Assembly: GCA_023548195.1 (NCBI GenBank)
Contig: JAJHZJ010000013.1
Location: forward strand, 1,683,001 to 1,747,000
Reading direction: 5' to 3'
Length of the DNA: 64,000 nt
From: Bettongia penicillata ogilbyi
Lineage: Eukaryota; Chordata; Mammalia; Diprotodontia; Potoroidae
This document shows positions 8,736 through 19,800 of this stretch, one piece after another (positions within the stretch are counted from its first letter, which is position 1; every line of letters begins with the position of its first letter). The notes under the pieces were generated by a model. The model was not told where the DNA came from. It saw only the letters and a list, made by a program, of their open reading frames with translations, and ran no database searches. A program made the translations under genes and the position numbers.

Positions 8736-9674
8736 TTTGGTTTTGCATGGCACTTACACAAAAATGATTTGAAAAGGTCATCATTGAATTTTTCGAAGTT
8801 TTCTGTTTGGATTGGTCAGTAAACTGACTCAGAAAATTAAAATAAAAATATAGGAATTTGCTTTATGCTTGAGAATATTGTCATACAGACAATTTCTCTG
8901 GATATTGCTGTGGTGTTGGCAGTCACAATATCATTTAACCCCCAGGAAGTCCCTTTACTCAAGCAATTATGGAAAACATTCTGGAGGTTGTTAATAAATA
9001 ACAATTTTGTGGGGGTGATTTTCAAACCAACATGAATTTCTGGGATTTACCCTTCTTAGTAAGCAAAAACAAATGTGACAAATACAACTCACAAATGTGC
9101 CCATTTTCACACTGATGAAGAAACTCAGTGGGAGGGGGGAGAGAGTGGAGGCTGAGGGGTACTCTCTTTCCTGCTTTCCTCTCATCTGTCCTTGCACTCT
9201 TGAGGCACATAGTTTTCATTTCTTCTAGTTTTGCATACAATAAATTATAAATCAATATTTCCATAAATGAAATATATGACAGATTTTTTAGCAACCCCCA
9301 TTCTTGGCAAGCCAAGTGTCTCTGGTGATGGATGATATAATATTGTCATTTAATAAACTCCCAGCACTTCCTAGATTCCTTTTAAAGCATGGTATAGCAA
9401 GTTGATTTTGCAAATGATCTCACATAGCTTGAATCAGATGATCTAAACTGCATTTTATTCTGGAGCTTTTAGGAAAGCTATTTTTTTCACTTCATGTGCA
9501 GGACATTTGATGTATGTCTTCAGGATTTTTATGTTTGCTTCTGCAATCATTTGACTTGCTGTTATACTGTTGTATAATGGCCTTTCTATCACTACACACA
9601 TACTACTTATTTGAGGAAGCTTGGCACCATGGTCTGAGACTAAGGAGAGATTCCAAATACCAAATTTCAAATGT

Positions 9675-9915
9675 ACCACTTTGACATAGTGGATAGAATG
9701 CTGGGCTTAGAGTTAGAAAGATATGATTTCAAATCTGACCTCAGACACTTACCAGCTGTGAGAACCTGGGTAAGTTACTTCACTCTGTTTACTTCATTTT
9801 CCCCATCTATAAAAGGAGCTGGAGAAGGAAATGGCAAACCTCTCCAATATCTTGGCCAGGAAAACCCCAAATGGGATTACAGAATCAGACATGACTAAAT
9901 GACAACAGCAACAAC
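9675..9915 (+). mobile_element. tRNA/CORE-type SINE with RTE-like 3' tail
   Basis: It has the tRNA-like head 'catagtggatagaatgctgg', a middle with 'ctcagacacttaccagctgt', then 'gagaaggaaatggcaaac' and a tail 'gaatcagacatgactaaatg' ending in ACAACAGCAACAAC. The tail resembles that of RTE/BovB LINEs, which would drive its mobility. Other copies lie at 11.9, 29.3, 37.3 and 56.8 kb. Confidence 0.8.
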
Positions 9916-9944
9916 ACTTGATGAAGCCATTTCACTTTTCAGCC

Positions 9945-10065
9945 TTTTTGCCACCAAAAAAAGAGCTGCTATAAATATTTTTTGTACATGTGGCTCCTTT
10001 TCCTTTTCCTTTGATCTCTTTGGGGTAAAACTGATCATTTGTAACAGGATATTATAGATTAGGAA
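9945..10065 (-). mobile_element. L1 ORF2 fragment
   Basis: 'gagctgctataaatattttt' and 'tgtacatgtggctcc' are the antisense of the L1 ORF2 segment encoding TKIFIAALF, identical in register to 62878-62913. Confidence 0.6.
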
Positions 10066-10129
10066 CTGGAGTTGAGTGAGATAATCCTTCCTCTTTATCT
10101 CTCTCCTCTACTTCCATAATACTAACCAG

Positions 10130-10340
10130 GACTTTTGCAAGCAAACAAGTGGTGGTGCAGACCTAGGGTAGCTGAGGAATGATCTGGGACCCAGCTGTGG
10201 GCCCTTTGCACAAGAAGAATATAAAAGCAGTTTTTAGGACTATGGCAGGAAGCCCTTAGAGCCCCAGGGGGTTTTAGAAAGACTTGCTAGTGGTTTTTAT
10301 GTTTCTTTGTCCTCTGGACTTTCTAAAACCACCTTGAGAA
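10130..10340 (+). repeat. Unclassified dispersed repeat, copy 2 (uninterrupted)
   Basis: It parallels 2640-2778 plus 5754-5790 and supplies the empty-site counterpart of the HAL1 copy 1 insertion (ctagtggtttttatgtttct). 'gaatataaaagcag' could be an LTR TATA box, but the ends are not defined. Confidence 0.5.
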
Positions 10341-11415
10341 TTGCTTCTACTTTTTGATATTGAAGTATGATTTTTGTAAAAAATACTGTTTATGCTTAAG
10401 TCTCTTGGTTCTGAATGACCCATCATACCAGATGCAGGATAATGACCATGATACATTATTTTCATTCTCTCTCTATTCTAATTTCTTTCGCCTTCTAGGA
10501 TATTCTAAAATCTATTCCCCAATGTTAATTTTTGATGGAGGCCCTTAGGAGCAGTGGAAAGTACTCTAGGGTCAGATTGGCTAACTCTATTCTTTGCTAT
10601 TTCTCTTCTGATTTTCCCCCTTTTGCTGTCCTCCATCTTCCCTTTGAATCTATGATCCTATGTTCTAGTCCCTTTAAATCATACAACCACTTCCCTCAGT
10701 CCAATATCTCCCTCCTCTGTTAGGGAATTAGTGTCATGAAGTATGATTCCAGTTTGAAGGAGCTGTTCTCCAAAAGTGTCCAAATCATCTTCATGGAGTT
10801 TGTTGCAACCCGTCCCACTTCTGTTGACTTTCATCACAAGACTTCCCATGCCTTCTTTTTAAGACTGGTAGGACCCAACTCTCATCTCTTCCTCAGTAAT
10901 CTCCCCTTCCAGTGTTCTATATGTACTCTCACATTTCCCCAAACTCAAGGGGAGAAGTTGAAAGTATCTCCTTAGCCAATTCTCTTAGGTCCTGGGTCTC
11001 CCTTTTCCCCACCCCATTTTTTGCTACCTGACCAAGAGAATAGCCTCCATATGACCCAACCACAACTAATACTGATTTTTTAATGATGGATTGAGATTTT
11101 TTTGTCCCTGAAATATTAATTCACTCCTCCGAACCCTCCTCCTGACTTCCCCTTCAATTCTTCATCCCACTGATGCTCTCTGTCTTCTCTATGTCTCTCA
11201 GATAATTTGTAAGTTTTTATCAGAAACTTAAAAAAATACTCCTGTACTCCCTACTCATGGCCTTGCTTCCTAGTCACATGAAAGTCTTTCAGTACTATCT
11301 GAAAGTGTTTATGTGCTTTCTTCTATTAGATAACTTTAGATATTGAATACTCTGTTCACCTCAAGATTCTTTTCAAGGAATGACTCAAGTACTTCCCTTC
11401 GGAGAAATATTTGCA
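10341..11415. other. No gene recognised
   Basis: Mixed AT-rich and pyrimidine-rich DNA. The short open frames here lack any domain or family resemblance. Parts of 10900-11230 have the composition of decayed L2 3' sequence, but I cannot align them with confidence. Confidence 0.35.
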
Positions 11416-11419
11416 CTAA

Positions 11420-11865
11420 GAACATGTGATAAAGGTCTCACATTCAAGACATATAAAGAACTGATTCAAATTTATATAACTAAGAGGCATTCTGCAATAA
11501 ATAAATAAATGGTCAAAAGATATGAATAGACACTTTTCAAAGGAAAAGAATCCAAGCTAACAGCAATCACATGAAAACATGCCCTAAATCACTAATAGTC
11601 AGAGAAATGGAAATTAAACAATGTTAACTAGCAAATAGGACAATAAAGAAAAATAATGAATGTTGGGGGGATGCTGGAAACCAGCGCATTAGCATACTAT
11701 TGGTGGAACTATGAATTAATTGAGCCATTCTGGAAAGCAATTTGGAAGTATGCCCCAAAAGTTACTACACTGTACATAATCTTCAGTAATACCAATATTA
11801 GACTTATAACCCAAAGAAACTAAAGAAAAAGTAAATATATACAAAAATATTTATAGCACAAGTAG
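11420..11865 (+). mobile_element. L1 ORF2 C-terminal region, first part
   Basis: 'caaaagatatgaatagacac', 'ttttcaaaggaaaagaat' and 'actattggtggaactatga' align with the L1 ORF2 region upstream of the Cys-rich C-terminus (TLLHCWW...). It is dead by many stops. It breaks at 'atttatagca' and resumes at about 12527. Confidence 0.75.
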
Positions 11866-11874
11866 AACATTTAT

Positions 11875-12126
11875 TGGGCAAGTAGGTGGCACAGTGGATA
11901 GAATATTGACTTGGAATCAGGAAGACTCATCTTCCTGAATTCAAAGCTGACCTCACACTAGCTTCGTGAGCCTGGGTAAGTCACTTAATCTTGTTTGTAT
12001 CAGTTCATCATCTGTGAAATGAACTGGAAAAGGAAATGGAAAACTACTCCAATATCTCTGCCAAGAAATCCCCAAAATGGGGTCATGAAAAATGGGACAC
12101 AACTGAAACTACTCAACAACAACAAA
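11875..12126 (+). mobile_element. RTE-tailed SINE with target duplication
   Basis: Full-length layout: head 'gtggcacagtggatagaata', CORE-like middle, 'ggaaaaggaaatggaaaact', tail 'aaaatgggacacaactgaaa' and CAACAACAACAA. AACATTTAT flanks both sides (11866-11874 and 12127-12135). It sits inside the L2 piece that interrupts an L1. Confidence 0.85.
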
Positions 12127-12135
12127 AACATTTAT

Positions 12136-12526
12136 GTCATACACATATCATGCTACCAATTCAAGCCTTGACTGACAGCAACTCCCTCAGCCTCCTTTCT
12201 GCTTTAATTGGATGTCGGAAAACTGGAGTATCAAACGCTTCCTAAAGTCTTCCTTTGTAGATTGTAGAAACTGGACTCTGGTTCACTTCACTCTTCATCT
12301 GCTCCTCTGCCTGGTTTCAACTGTCTGAAACAAGATGCCCTTAGGGTACCTCCTGGTCAAGCACTGTCTGTCCCCTCCTTTCCAGCTTTTTTGGGTATTA
12401 TCTTTCACACTAGATAGTAATCTCCTGAAGGACGGCAACTGCCTTCTTTTATTAAGTGTAGTCCCATTGCTGAGAAAAGTGCCTGGCATACAGTAGGTAC
12501 TTAATAAATGTTTATTGGACTGGATA
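12136..12526 (+). mobile_element. L2 3' end inserted in L1
   Basis: 'agtgcctggcatacagtagg' and 'tacttaataaatgtttattg' are the L2 tail, preceded by 'agtaatctcctgaaggacgg' (ctccttgagggcaggg). With the short left part at 11862-11874 it separates two L1 halves. Confidence 0.65.
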
Positions 12527-13060
12527 TATATCACAGCTTTTTTTCATGGTAGCCAAAAAAAAAATGGAAACTAAAAAGATCTCCTCCTATTGGATAATGA
12601 TTTAAAAAATTGTTTTATATGAATATAATAAGATATTATTGTGGTATAAGAAAAGATAAAATAGTTTCAGAAGAAACTGAAAAAACCTTTATGAAATGAT
12701 ACAAAGTAAAACAGAACTAGGAGGACAATCTGCAAACACAATGATAACATTATAGAGAAAGACAACTTTGAAAAACTTTAAAACTCTGATTAATGCAACT
12801 ATAAACTACAAGTGCAAAAGAATGAAGATGAAATTTACTACTCACCTCTTGCAAGAGAGGGGATGAATTTAAGATGTAGAAAGAGATGTACATTTTTGGA
12901 TGTGTCCAATGTGATAATTTGTTTGGCTGGATTGTGCATGTTATGTTTTGGGTTTCCTCTTTAATATAGTCAATAGAGGAGTGGTGAGAAAGATAGATTG
13001 TAAAAGAAAAAAAGGTAAGCAGCTGAAAAAGAATGACTATTAATGAGATTAAAGATACCA
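12527..13060 (+). mobile_element. L1 ORF2 end and 3' UTR, second part
   Basis: It resumes the L1 broken at 11865 with 'cagctttttttcatggtagc' (TAALFFMVA). It then runs through 'gaaatgatacaaagtaaaac' (the tgatactgagtgaaagga region) into a 3' UTR-like segment with 'gtgcatgttatgttttgggt'. Confidence 0.65.
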
Positions 13061-13639
13061 CATTGAGAAGCTGCATCCCCCAAAAAGTAGCCCACCCAAA
13101 ACATATGATATTATTAGTATGGATATTTCATGTTATAAGCATTTGTTATTTTATTTTTGCATTTATTTTTTAATAAAACAATGTTTTCATTAAAATTAAT
13201 ATAGAAGAAATTGTTTACTTTTCATGGATGTCCAATTGTTTTCTTTGATGTTTAGGTTCAGGTGTATAAGTTAGGTTTCTTTTTTAAGGTATCAATCAAT
13301 TTTTGTTTTTCTGGTTATATTCCATTATTTCCTTTGATTTCTTATTAACATGGAGCAATCCTGATGGTTGGCTCTGAAATGTGAAAGGGTTTTTACCTTG
13401 CTGTCTGCAAAATTTGCTGTTTAATACTTTAATTCTTACATATGACTACACTTTTTCTGTGCTAGTTAGAGTTTAACTAGGATTCTTCCTGTTGATATTC
13501 CATGGAAGTCTCTCAATCTACATTTTATATCTGTTTCTAACTATTGGGAGCAATGTTCTTCTATGATTTGCTGAAGTATAGTATTCATACCATATTTTTC
13601 ATGGTGTTTTTCTGGAAGACCATCAATCTTTAGTTACCT
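13061..13639. other. No gene recognised
   Basis: AT-rich DNA, probably including further L1 antisense decay around 13330-13640. I cannot fix its boundaries. Confidence 0.3.
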
Positions 13640-13800
13640 AAATGTTTAACGGATTACTTCAGGAGAAAGTGGCATTTCTCTAATGAGAGATTTTCAAGTA
13701 GAGGCTGGATGACCATTTTGGGGGGAGTATTATAGAAGTAATTCTTTTTTGCTTGTGGTTGGGCTAGAAGACTCCTGAGGTCTGTTCCAATATTGAAGAG
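13640..13800 (+). mobile_element. CR1/L3 3' end
   Basis: 'tagaggctggatgaccattt' followed by 'gggctagaagactcctga' and 'ggtctgttccaatattgaa' is the CR1-type 3' end (gaggctggatgaccat; tggactagatggcctctgaggtcccttccaac). Confidence 0.75.
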
Positions 13801-13934
13801 CTGTATGTACATGACTAAAGCTGAGGTCTTTAGACCCAGTCAATTGATCTTTCTATTAGCTACGTGCCATTCTCCTATAGCATTTGTAAGTGCCCAATAC
13901 AACCTAGCACTTTTTTTATTAGTCTGTCAGTCAG

Positions 13935-14290
13935 TGATTCAATTAGCATTTATTAAACACCAATTGTATGCCAGGCACTACGTTAGGAGATGAATGAAAG
14001 GCAAAAAGACAGTTCCCATCCTCAAGGAATTCACAGTCTAAAGACATCAACAAGCATTTTAAGCATCTGCATTGTGCCAAATATTGTGCTAAAGACTAAG
14101 GATACATAGACAAAAAAAAAAATGAAATAATCCCTATTCTCCAGGATCTTATAATTTATCAGGGGAAATGTACATAAATGACTACATTCAGAGTATCTGT
14201 GAGATTAATACTCTACATATAGAGTGTCTGTGAAATTAATACAATTAATAAAAGTAATAGTTAAACACAAAATAGTTTAGAGAGCAAGGG
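13935..14290. mobile_element. L2-related segments
   Basis: 'attaaacaccaattgtatgc' and 'caggcactacgttagg' are followed by 'ctcaaggaattcacagtcta', a common L2-related block. A second, partly repeated block starts near 14045. Confidence 0.55.
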
Positions 14291-14989
14291 AGTGCTGGCT
14301 CTTTGTTGGAAATAGCATTACCCTAGGACTATTGACTCAGCTGGGCTTGCTTCTCTGGATTTGTTTCTTCTGGGTACAGTGTCTTGGCTGAAGGGGCCAA
14401 TATACTATTAGGCTGGGTGAAGTGGGTGATTTAGAAGCTGTGCTGCTTCTTCATCAGGGTCTGTTATTGATGGACTCAAACAAGTAGATTACCCTGCTGT
14501 TGTACAGTTGCTTCTCAGAGGGAGACTTTGGAGAAAAAAAAATTGCCCTGGAGTCTAACAAAGTAGGCTTTGTTACTCCTATTTGATGACTCATTAGTTT
14601 ATCTTTTAACCTCCTCCTTACAATTTGAATCACTTGAAAAAAGGTATCTTATTAAAATACATTATTAACATCCAAGGACCTTACTATACAAATGGTGAGA
14701 CCTTCATTTTGATTTTTTACAACAACCTTGGAAAATTTTCTCTTAAGGACTATAATTAGGGAAGAAAGGGAATAATATTCCAAAGGGAATAAAGGAAAGC
14801 AAGTAGAGCAGAGAAGAGGGGGGAAGGCTAATTCACAGAACTTGCAGCCAACCAGGAACATCTTTGAAGACAGAAATATTCTTTCTTTCTTTCCTGTCAC
14901 TTCCCAGCCAAGGGAAATATAACAGAGAAAAGCAGATGAGGATCTTATCCTTCATAATTGCTGCAACTACCTACCCCCACTTGGGTAAT
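14291..14989. other. No gene or repeat recognised
   Basis: Moderate GC, without long open frames or known motifs. It may be unique sequence. Confidence 0.3.
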
Positions 14990-15260
14990 ATAATTAGATC
15001 AATCATCCAATAAGCATTTATTATATGCCATGTACTATGTTAAATGAAGGGGATACTAAGAAAGGCAGAAACAATTCCTTCCCTTAAAGAATTCATTCTA
15101 ATAGGGGAAGATAACATGTAAATAACCAGGTATGTACTAGATGAATAGACATATACATATATAAGCACACATATGTATGTAGTGGCAGAAAGGATGATGC
15201 TAAGGAGGTTTATAGGTATGGGGGAGATGTCAGCAGTCTCCTCATGGACACTAAGTTCAA
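14990..15260. mobile_element. L2-related segment
   Basis: 'aataagcatttattatatgc' followed by 'ggatactaagaaaggcagaa', 'acaattccttcccttaaag' and 'aattcattctaatagggga' is the same L2-related layout as at 13.9, 16.7 and 17.3 kb. Confidence 0.6.
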
Positions 15261-15269
15261 TACCATCAT

Positions 15270-15415
15270 GTAAGCTCTGCTGTCTATTTTCTGTGTGACC
15301 TTAGGCAAATCATTTAACTATTTTGATCTGTTTCCTATCTCTAAATAGAGGGAGTTGGGCTAGAGATGACCTCTAAATTCCCTTCATTTCTAAAGCTGTG
15401 ATCCTATGACATCCT
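15270..15415 (+). mobile_element. MIR-class SINE
   Basis: 'ctgtgtgaccttaggcaaat' with 'agggagttgggctagagatg' and 'acctctaaattcccttcatt' gives the CORE domain and its 3' extension. Confidence 0.75.
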
Positions 15416-15504
15416 CCAGAATAACATGATAGAATAAACACTGGATTTGGAGTCAGAAACCCTGAATTTAAGTCCAAGTTCCACTCAGGTGGATGTCCTG
15501 AATG

Positions 15505-15795
15505 ATAGCAGGCTTCATTAGCTAGCATTTTTTCATTATTATATTTTTTTTAAGGTTTGTAGACTGGTTTATACATATTATCTGATTTGATCTTCACAAT
15601 AACCCTGTAAAGATAGGTACTATTCTTATCCCCATTTTCCACATGAATAATCAAAGGCTGAGATAGGTTGAATAATTTGTCCAGGGTCACAGAACTGGGA
15701 ACTGTCTGAGGCAGGATTTGAATCCAAACCTCCCTGACTCCAACTCCAACATTCTGTGCATTGTACTACCTACTCAGTTGCCTATAAGGCTAGCC
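15505..15795 (-). mobile_element. MIR, reverse orientation
   Basis: 'cacaataaccctgtaaagat', 'aatttgtccagggtcacaga' and 'caggatttgaatccaaacct' follow the antisense MIR order to a tRNA-like head near 15770. Confidence 0.8.
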
Positions 15796-15804
15796 CACAC
15801 AAGG

Positions 15805-16067
15805 ATTTGATGAAGAAAGCAGGGAAGTTTAGTGTAAAGAAAAGAAGACTTCATGGGGACATGATAGATGATTCTAAGTATGTGGAAGAGGGATTAGCCT
15901 TGTTCCTCTTATCTTGATCATACCCAGAAGACAGGGTGAGGTGAACATTCAGAGAGGCAAGTATAGCCTTAATATAAGGAAAAATTTCCTAATAATTAGA
16001 GCTATCCATAGTGGTCTGAGTCACCTTTAGAGTCCTCCTTATAGCTCTTTAAGAAAAGATTGGCTAA
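15805..16067 (+). mobile_element. CR1/L3, part 1 (before L1 insertion)
   Basis: 'aggaaaaatttcctaataat', 'tagagctatccatagtggtc' and 'aagaaaagattggctaa' are the CR1/L3 3' ORF/UTR region. It continues after 16625. Confidence 0.75.
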
Positions 16068-16612
16068 AATGGAAATCAAGGGGATGCCCATCCATTGGGG
16101 AATGGCTGAACAAGTTGTGGTATATGAATGTAATGGAATACTATTGTGCTATAAGAAATGAACAGGAAGACTTCAGAAAGGCCAGGAAAGACTTGTATGA
16201 ACTGATACTGAGTGAAAGGAGCAGAACCAGGTGAACTTTGTATGCAGCAACAACCACAATAAGTGAGAAATTTTTTCTGGTAGACTTAGTACTTCATAGC
16301 AATGCAAGGATCCAAAAAATTTTCAGTAGACTCTTGAGGTAAAATGCTATCCACATCCAAAGAAAGAACTATGGAATTGGATCGCAGAATGAAGCAGACC
16401 ATTTTCTCTTGTGCTATGTTTTGTTTTGTTTTATGGTTTCTCCCATTCATTTTAATTCTTCTACACATGACTAAGGGGAAATGTATTTAATAAGGATGTA
16501 TGTGTAGAATCTATATAATATTTCATGCCATCTCGGGGAGGGAGGGGGGAAATCTAAGATATATGGAAGTGATTGTAGAAAACTGAAAACAAATAAATTA
16601 ATTTTTTGAAAA
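16068..16612 (+). mobile_element. 5'-truncated L1 with target duplication
   Basis: The ORF2 C-terminus is readable in pieces: GEWLNKLWYMN, VMEYYCAIRNEQEDFRKA and DLYELILSERSRTR. The conserved marsupial 3' UTR and A-rich end at about 16612 follow. The flanking 'aagaaaagattggctaa' and 'aagaaaaagactggctaa' are a target duplication of about 17 bp inside a CR1. Confidence 0.85.
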
Positions 16613-16624
16613 AAAAAGAAAAAG

Positions 16625-16715
16625 ACTGGCTAATTAGTGGTTAGAAAAGTAATTCTTGGCCAATTTTGGGCTGGACTAGATGTCCTCTGAAGTCCTTTTC
16701 AGAGAAGAGGCTTAT
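16625..16715 (+). mobile_element. CR1/L3, part 2 (after L1 insertion)
   Basis: 'ttttgggctggactagatgt' and 'cctctgaagtccttttcag' complete the CR1 3' end broken at 16067. Confidence 0.75.
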
Positions 16716-16724
16716 TGAATCTTT

Positions 16725-17000
16725 CCAGGCAGGCAGGCAACAAGCATTTATTAAATAATTCCTTTGTGTCAGGAAACAGTGTGCTAAGGCCTCAGTCTTT
16801 GCCCTCTAGGAGCTTATATTTTAATGATGAAAGACAATATATAAAAGGGGAGAAGGAAAAGGGAGAAGGTACCTGGGGGGCCATGGAGGGGAAGTCCAGA
16901 GCCTATGAAGCACATTGGTTTTCTTAACATGATTCTCAAGGTACCTGGGCCCATTACAACCTTCCTGAATGCATCTGTCTGGTGGTGAAATGTGGATAAA
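16725..17000. mobile_element. L2-related segment
   Basis: 'caacaagcatttattaaata' and 'tttgccctctaggagcttat' repeat the layout seen at 15.0 kb. The right end is poorly defined. Confidence 0.5.
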
Positions 17001-17309
17001 TTGGGTACTGCAAGAAAACAGAGCCAGTCTGGGCTGATGAGTTTGTGGGCATCCTACCTGACCCTCCTACTATCAGGTACTTACCCTTTACAGTTTTTGA
17101 GGGCTATGTAGACCAGCATTTGTTTCTCACTTACAACATCTGATGTTGGGGGACCTAAATTTAGGTTATTTAATTATTAGATGTGATGCATTTTATCATT
17201 TACAAGAAGAAGTGGCTACTACAGATAATGTTTCTCTGGCAAGATCAGGTTTTTCTTTTGAAGAATTAGATTTGGGGAAACTGAACCTCAGAGATAAAGT
17301 CACTTCTTG

Positions 17310-17715
17310 TCATTGAGATAAAGCATTCATTAAGCACTTACCATCTCTTTGGGACAATATCAAGTACTGTGGATATAAAGAAGGCAAAAACAGTCTCTGA
17401 TCTAGGGATTAGATCCTAATCAGAGTTGGGAGTGGGGGTTGGAGCAGGGAGAGCCAAGAGACAACATGCAAACAATTATTGTGATATATTGATTAAATTA
17501 GAGGCAATCTCAGAGGGTAGACATTAGTAGGGGGAGGTGAAGAAGGGAATGACCATGAAAGGGCTTTTGCAGAAGATAGGATTTGATCTGAGTCTTGAAG
17601 GAAGCCAGGAAAGTTGGGAGGTGGAGGTGAGACCATTCCAGATATGGGGTATAGCAAATATAAAAGTATGGTGATAGGAGATGTATTATTTCCAAGAAAT
17701 AGCAGAATGGCCAAG
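17310..17715. mobile_element. L2-related segment
   Basis: 'catgcaaacaattattgtga', 'gatctgagtcttgaaggaag' and 'ccaggaaagttgggaggtgg' match a block I know as L2-derived. The two minus-strand open frames here are shadows. Confidence 0.6.
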
Positions 17716-18640
17716 TATTGCAGGACTTGTCCAAGTTAATAGAATGGAAGAACCGCAGTCCAGTTCCACAGTCTAGAATCCATAACACCATAACTGTTTC
17801 CCTCTTCCAATATGGCTTCTGGTTTTTACCAGGGTATGACCACTCTACATGCTACAGCTTCTTGGAGTCAAAGGTGAGAGATCGGTGACAGGTGGACACC
17901 AAAGGTGGATGAGCAGCCCTTTAAAGGGCTTGGCAAGACCCCATACCAAAGGTGCTACTCCTCCCTGTAGGGTATCAGTTGCTGAAACTCCAAAATTATC
18001 TGGTATACAAGCCAAAACAGTGAGAAGTCCCTCAAAATATACATGGGCCATACCCTGGGGACTTAATCTGCTCACATTTGAACTCCTAAACCAGAGCCTG
18101 TGTCATCCTTTTCGGAGCGTATATGAGCACAGATTTACATAGACCACTAAATCCAACTGACCCCAGACATGCCCACCTGCCTGGGCCATCTTCTTGTCAT
18201 TTACTCTGCTGAGGACCAAATGGGATAATATATGTAGAGCACTTTGCAAGATATAAATGATAACAATAATATTAGTAATATTTTCTTAGAACTTGAAAGA
18301 ATCCTAGCACAATTACTCTGAAGAATGAGCCCCTTCTATAACATCCCAGATAAATTCCTTCCCAGTACATCATTCTCAACACAAATAGATTCAGAGAAGG
18401 TTAAGAAAGGGAGATTCGAGATTATTCAACCCAGCCTTCTGATTTTAAATATAAGGAAACCTGAAGTCAGAGGTGCTGGAGAGGAAATCAGAGGTGGTTA
18501 CATCTATTTGCTTCTGTTCTTTACCTCAGGCAGAGATGGATGAGAAGTAAACAAAGAAAGCTTAGCTGTAGTCCCAGACTTGTTTGCTTAGTAAGTTGTT
18601 TCAAAGGTCTAGTAAGAATCAGTCGAAAATATGGCACTTC
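17716..18640. other. No gene recognised
   Basis: It contains a short MIR remnant at about 18215-18270 (gtagagcactttgcaagata). A 97-codon plus-strand frame (17849-18142) overlaps a 76-codon minus-strand frame; neither shows a motif or splice context, so I do not call a gene. Confidence 0.35.
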
Positions 18641-18644
18641 CAAT

Positions 18645-18870
18645 TATAACTTTCTGAGCTCTAAAAGCAAGTATAATAGCTTATATTTATGTAACATGCC
18701 TTACTCCACCTACTACCTGTGAGGTAGGTAACTGTCTGGTATTATAATATGTTACTAGCTACTTAATATCACACAAATAGGGAAACTTGCTCAGAGAGAT
18801 GAATTGATTTGCCCATACTCATACAACTGGTTCATAAGGTCATAAGATTTAGACCACAGGTTCTATCCCC
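18645..18870 (-). mobile_element. MIR, reverse orientation
   Basis: 'ctacctgtgaggtaggtaac', 'agggaaacttgctcagagag' and 'tttgcccatactcatacaac' are diverged antisense MIR. Confidence 0.6.
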
Positions 18871-18894
18871 GACCACAGAAACTTCTTCACCCTG

Positions 18895-19215
18895 TACTTC
18901 TCCAACTAGAAGTGCCCTCTACCTGCAACCTCTTCCTCTGAATGGCTGGTTCCTCCCCCAAACTTCAGTTTAAAGATGATGACCAGACCAGCCATATCTT
19001 CTCTTCATTCCAGACTGTGCTCCTGACTCTATGGACTTTATCACCCTCTTATCCCCATCCTAACCCCTTTAACATATTTAGCTTCCATCTTTAGGTACCA
19101 TCTTCCCCCATTTGACTGTAAGTTTCTTCACTGCAGGGACTAATTTTGCATGTATTTGAATTCCTAGTTCTTAGCACAGTGAGCAGAACATAGAAAGTGC
19201 TCAAAAAGGGCTTGC
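18895..19215 (+). mobile_element. L2 3' end
   Basis: 'gactgtaagtttcttcactg' then 'ttcctagttcttagcacagt' and 'aaagtgctcaaaaa' are the L2 tail. The part before 19080 is compatible with L2 but weaker. Confidence 0.55.
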
Positions 19216-19219
19216 CTTG

Positions 19220-19480
19220 ACCTAAAAGGGACCTTAGAAATCATCTGGTCCAACCTCATTTTAAAGGTAAGGCAAGCCTAAAGATGATAAGAAAGTTACT
19301 TAGTTACACAAGGGAGAGAAGGGAACATACTTTTATTAAAGGCCTACTATGTACCAGGCACTGTGCTAATCACCTTACAAATATTATCTCATTTGATCAT
19401 ACAAAGAGGTGGATTTTGACCAGTGAACTCTTACTTCATTCCCAGCATTCTTTCCACCATAACATGCGTCTTACACTGAT
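19220..19480 (-). mobile_element. MIR-class fragments
   Basis: 'gggaccttagaaatcatctg' and 'gtccaacctcattttaaagg' are an antisense CORE-SINE. 'aaaggcctactatgtaccag' and 'gcactgtgctaatcacctta' are a second antisense fragment. Confidence 0.55.
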
Positions 19481-19800
19481 GAAATATAGGCTCAAAACTA
19501 AATCTTCTGACTCTGTCTACTATTTCCCCCTACATCAAATGGCTCTCCCTAATTACTCTGAGTCCATATCTTGTAATTGGATTTCCATTCATTACTTTAT
19601 TAAAAGATTCCAATTAGACAATGAAAGACTTCATTGCAAAGAAGAGTAATAAACATTTGGCTGGTTGAACATGGTATATATCCAGTGAAGGGGAAAAAAT
19701 GCAGAAATTTATATAACAGGTCTTGAAAATAGCTATGATAGTGCTTAGTCTTATTAGCTCAATGATTCAGAGCATGCTTCTGCAAGCATAGATATAGGGT

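Noticed and set aside
19284..19649. 121-codon plus-strand open frame
   Set aside because: It overlaps antisense MIR/L2 sequence and has no recognisable protein similarity.
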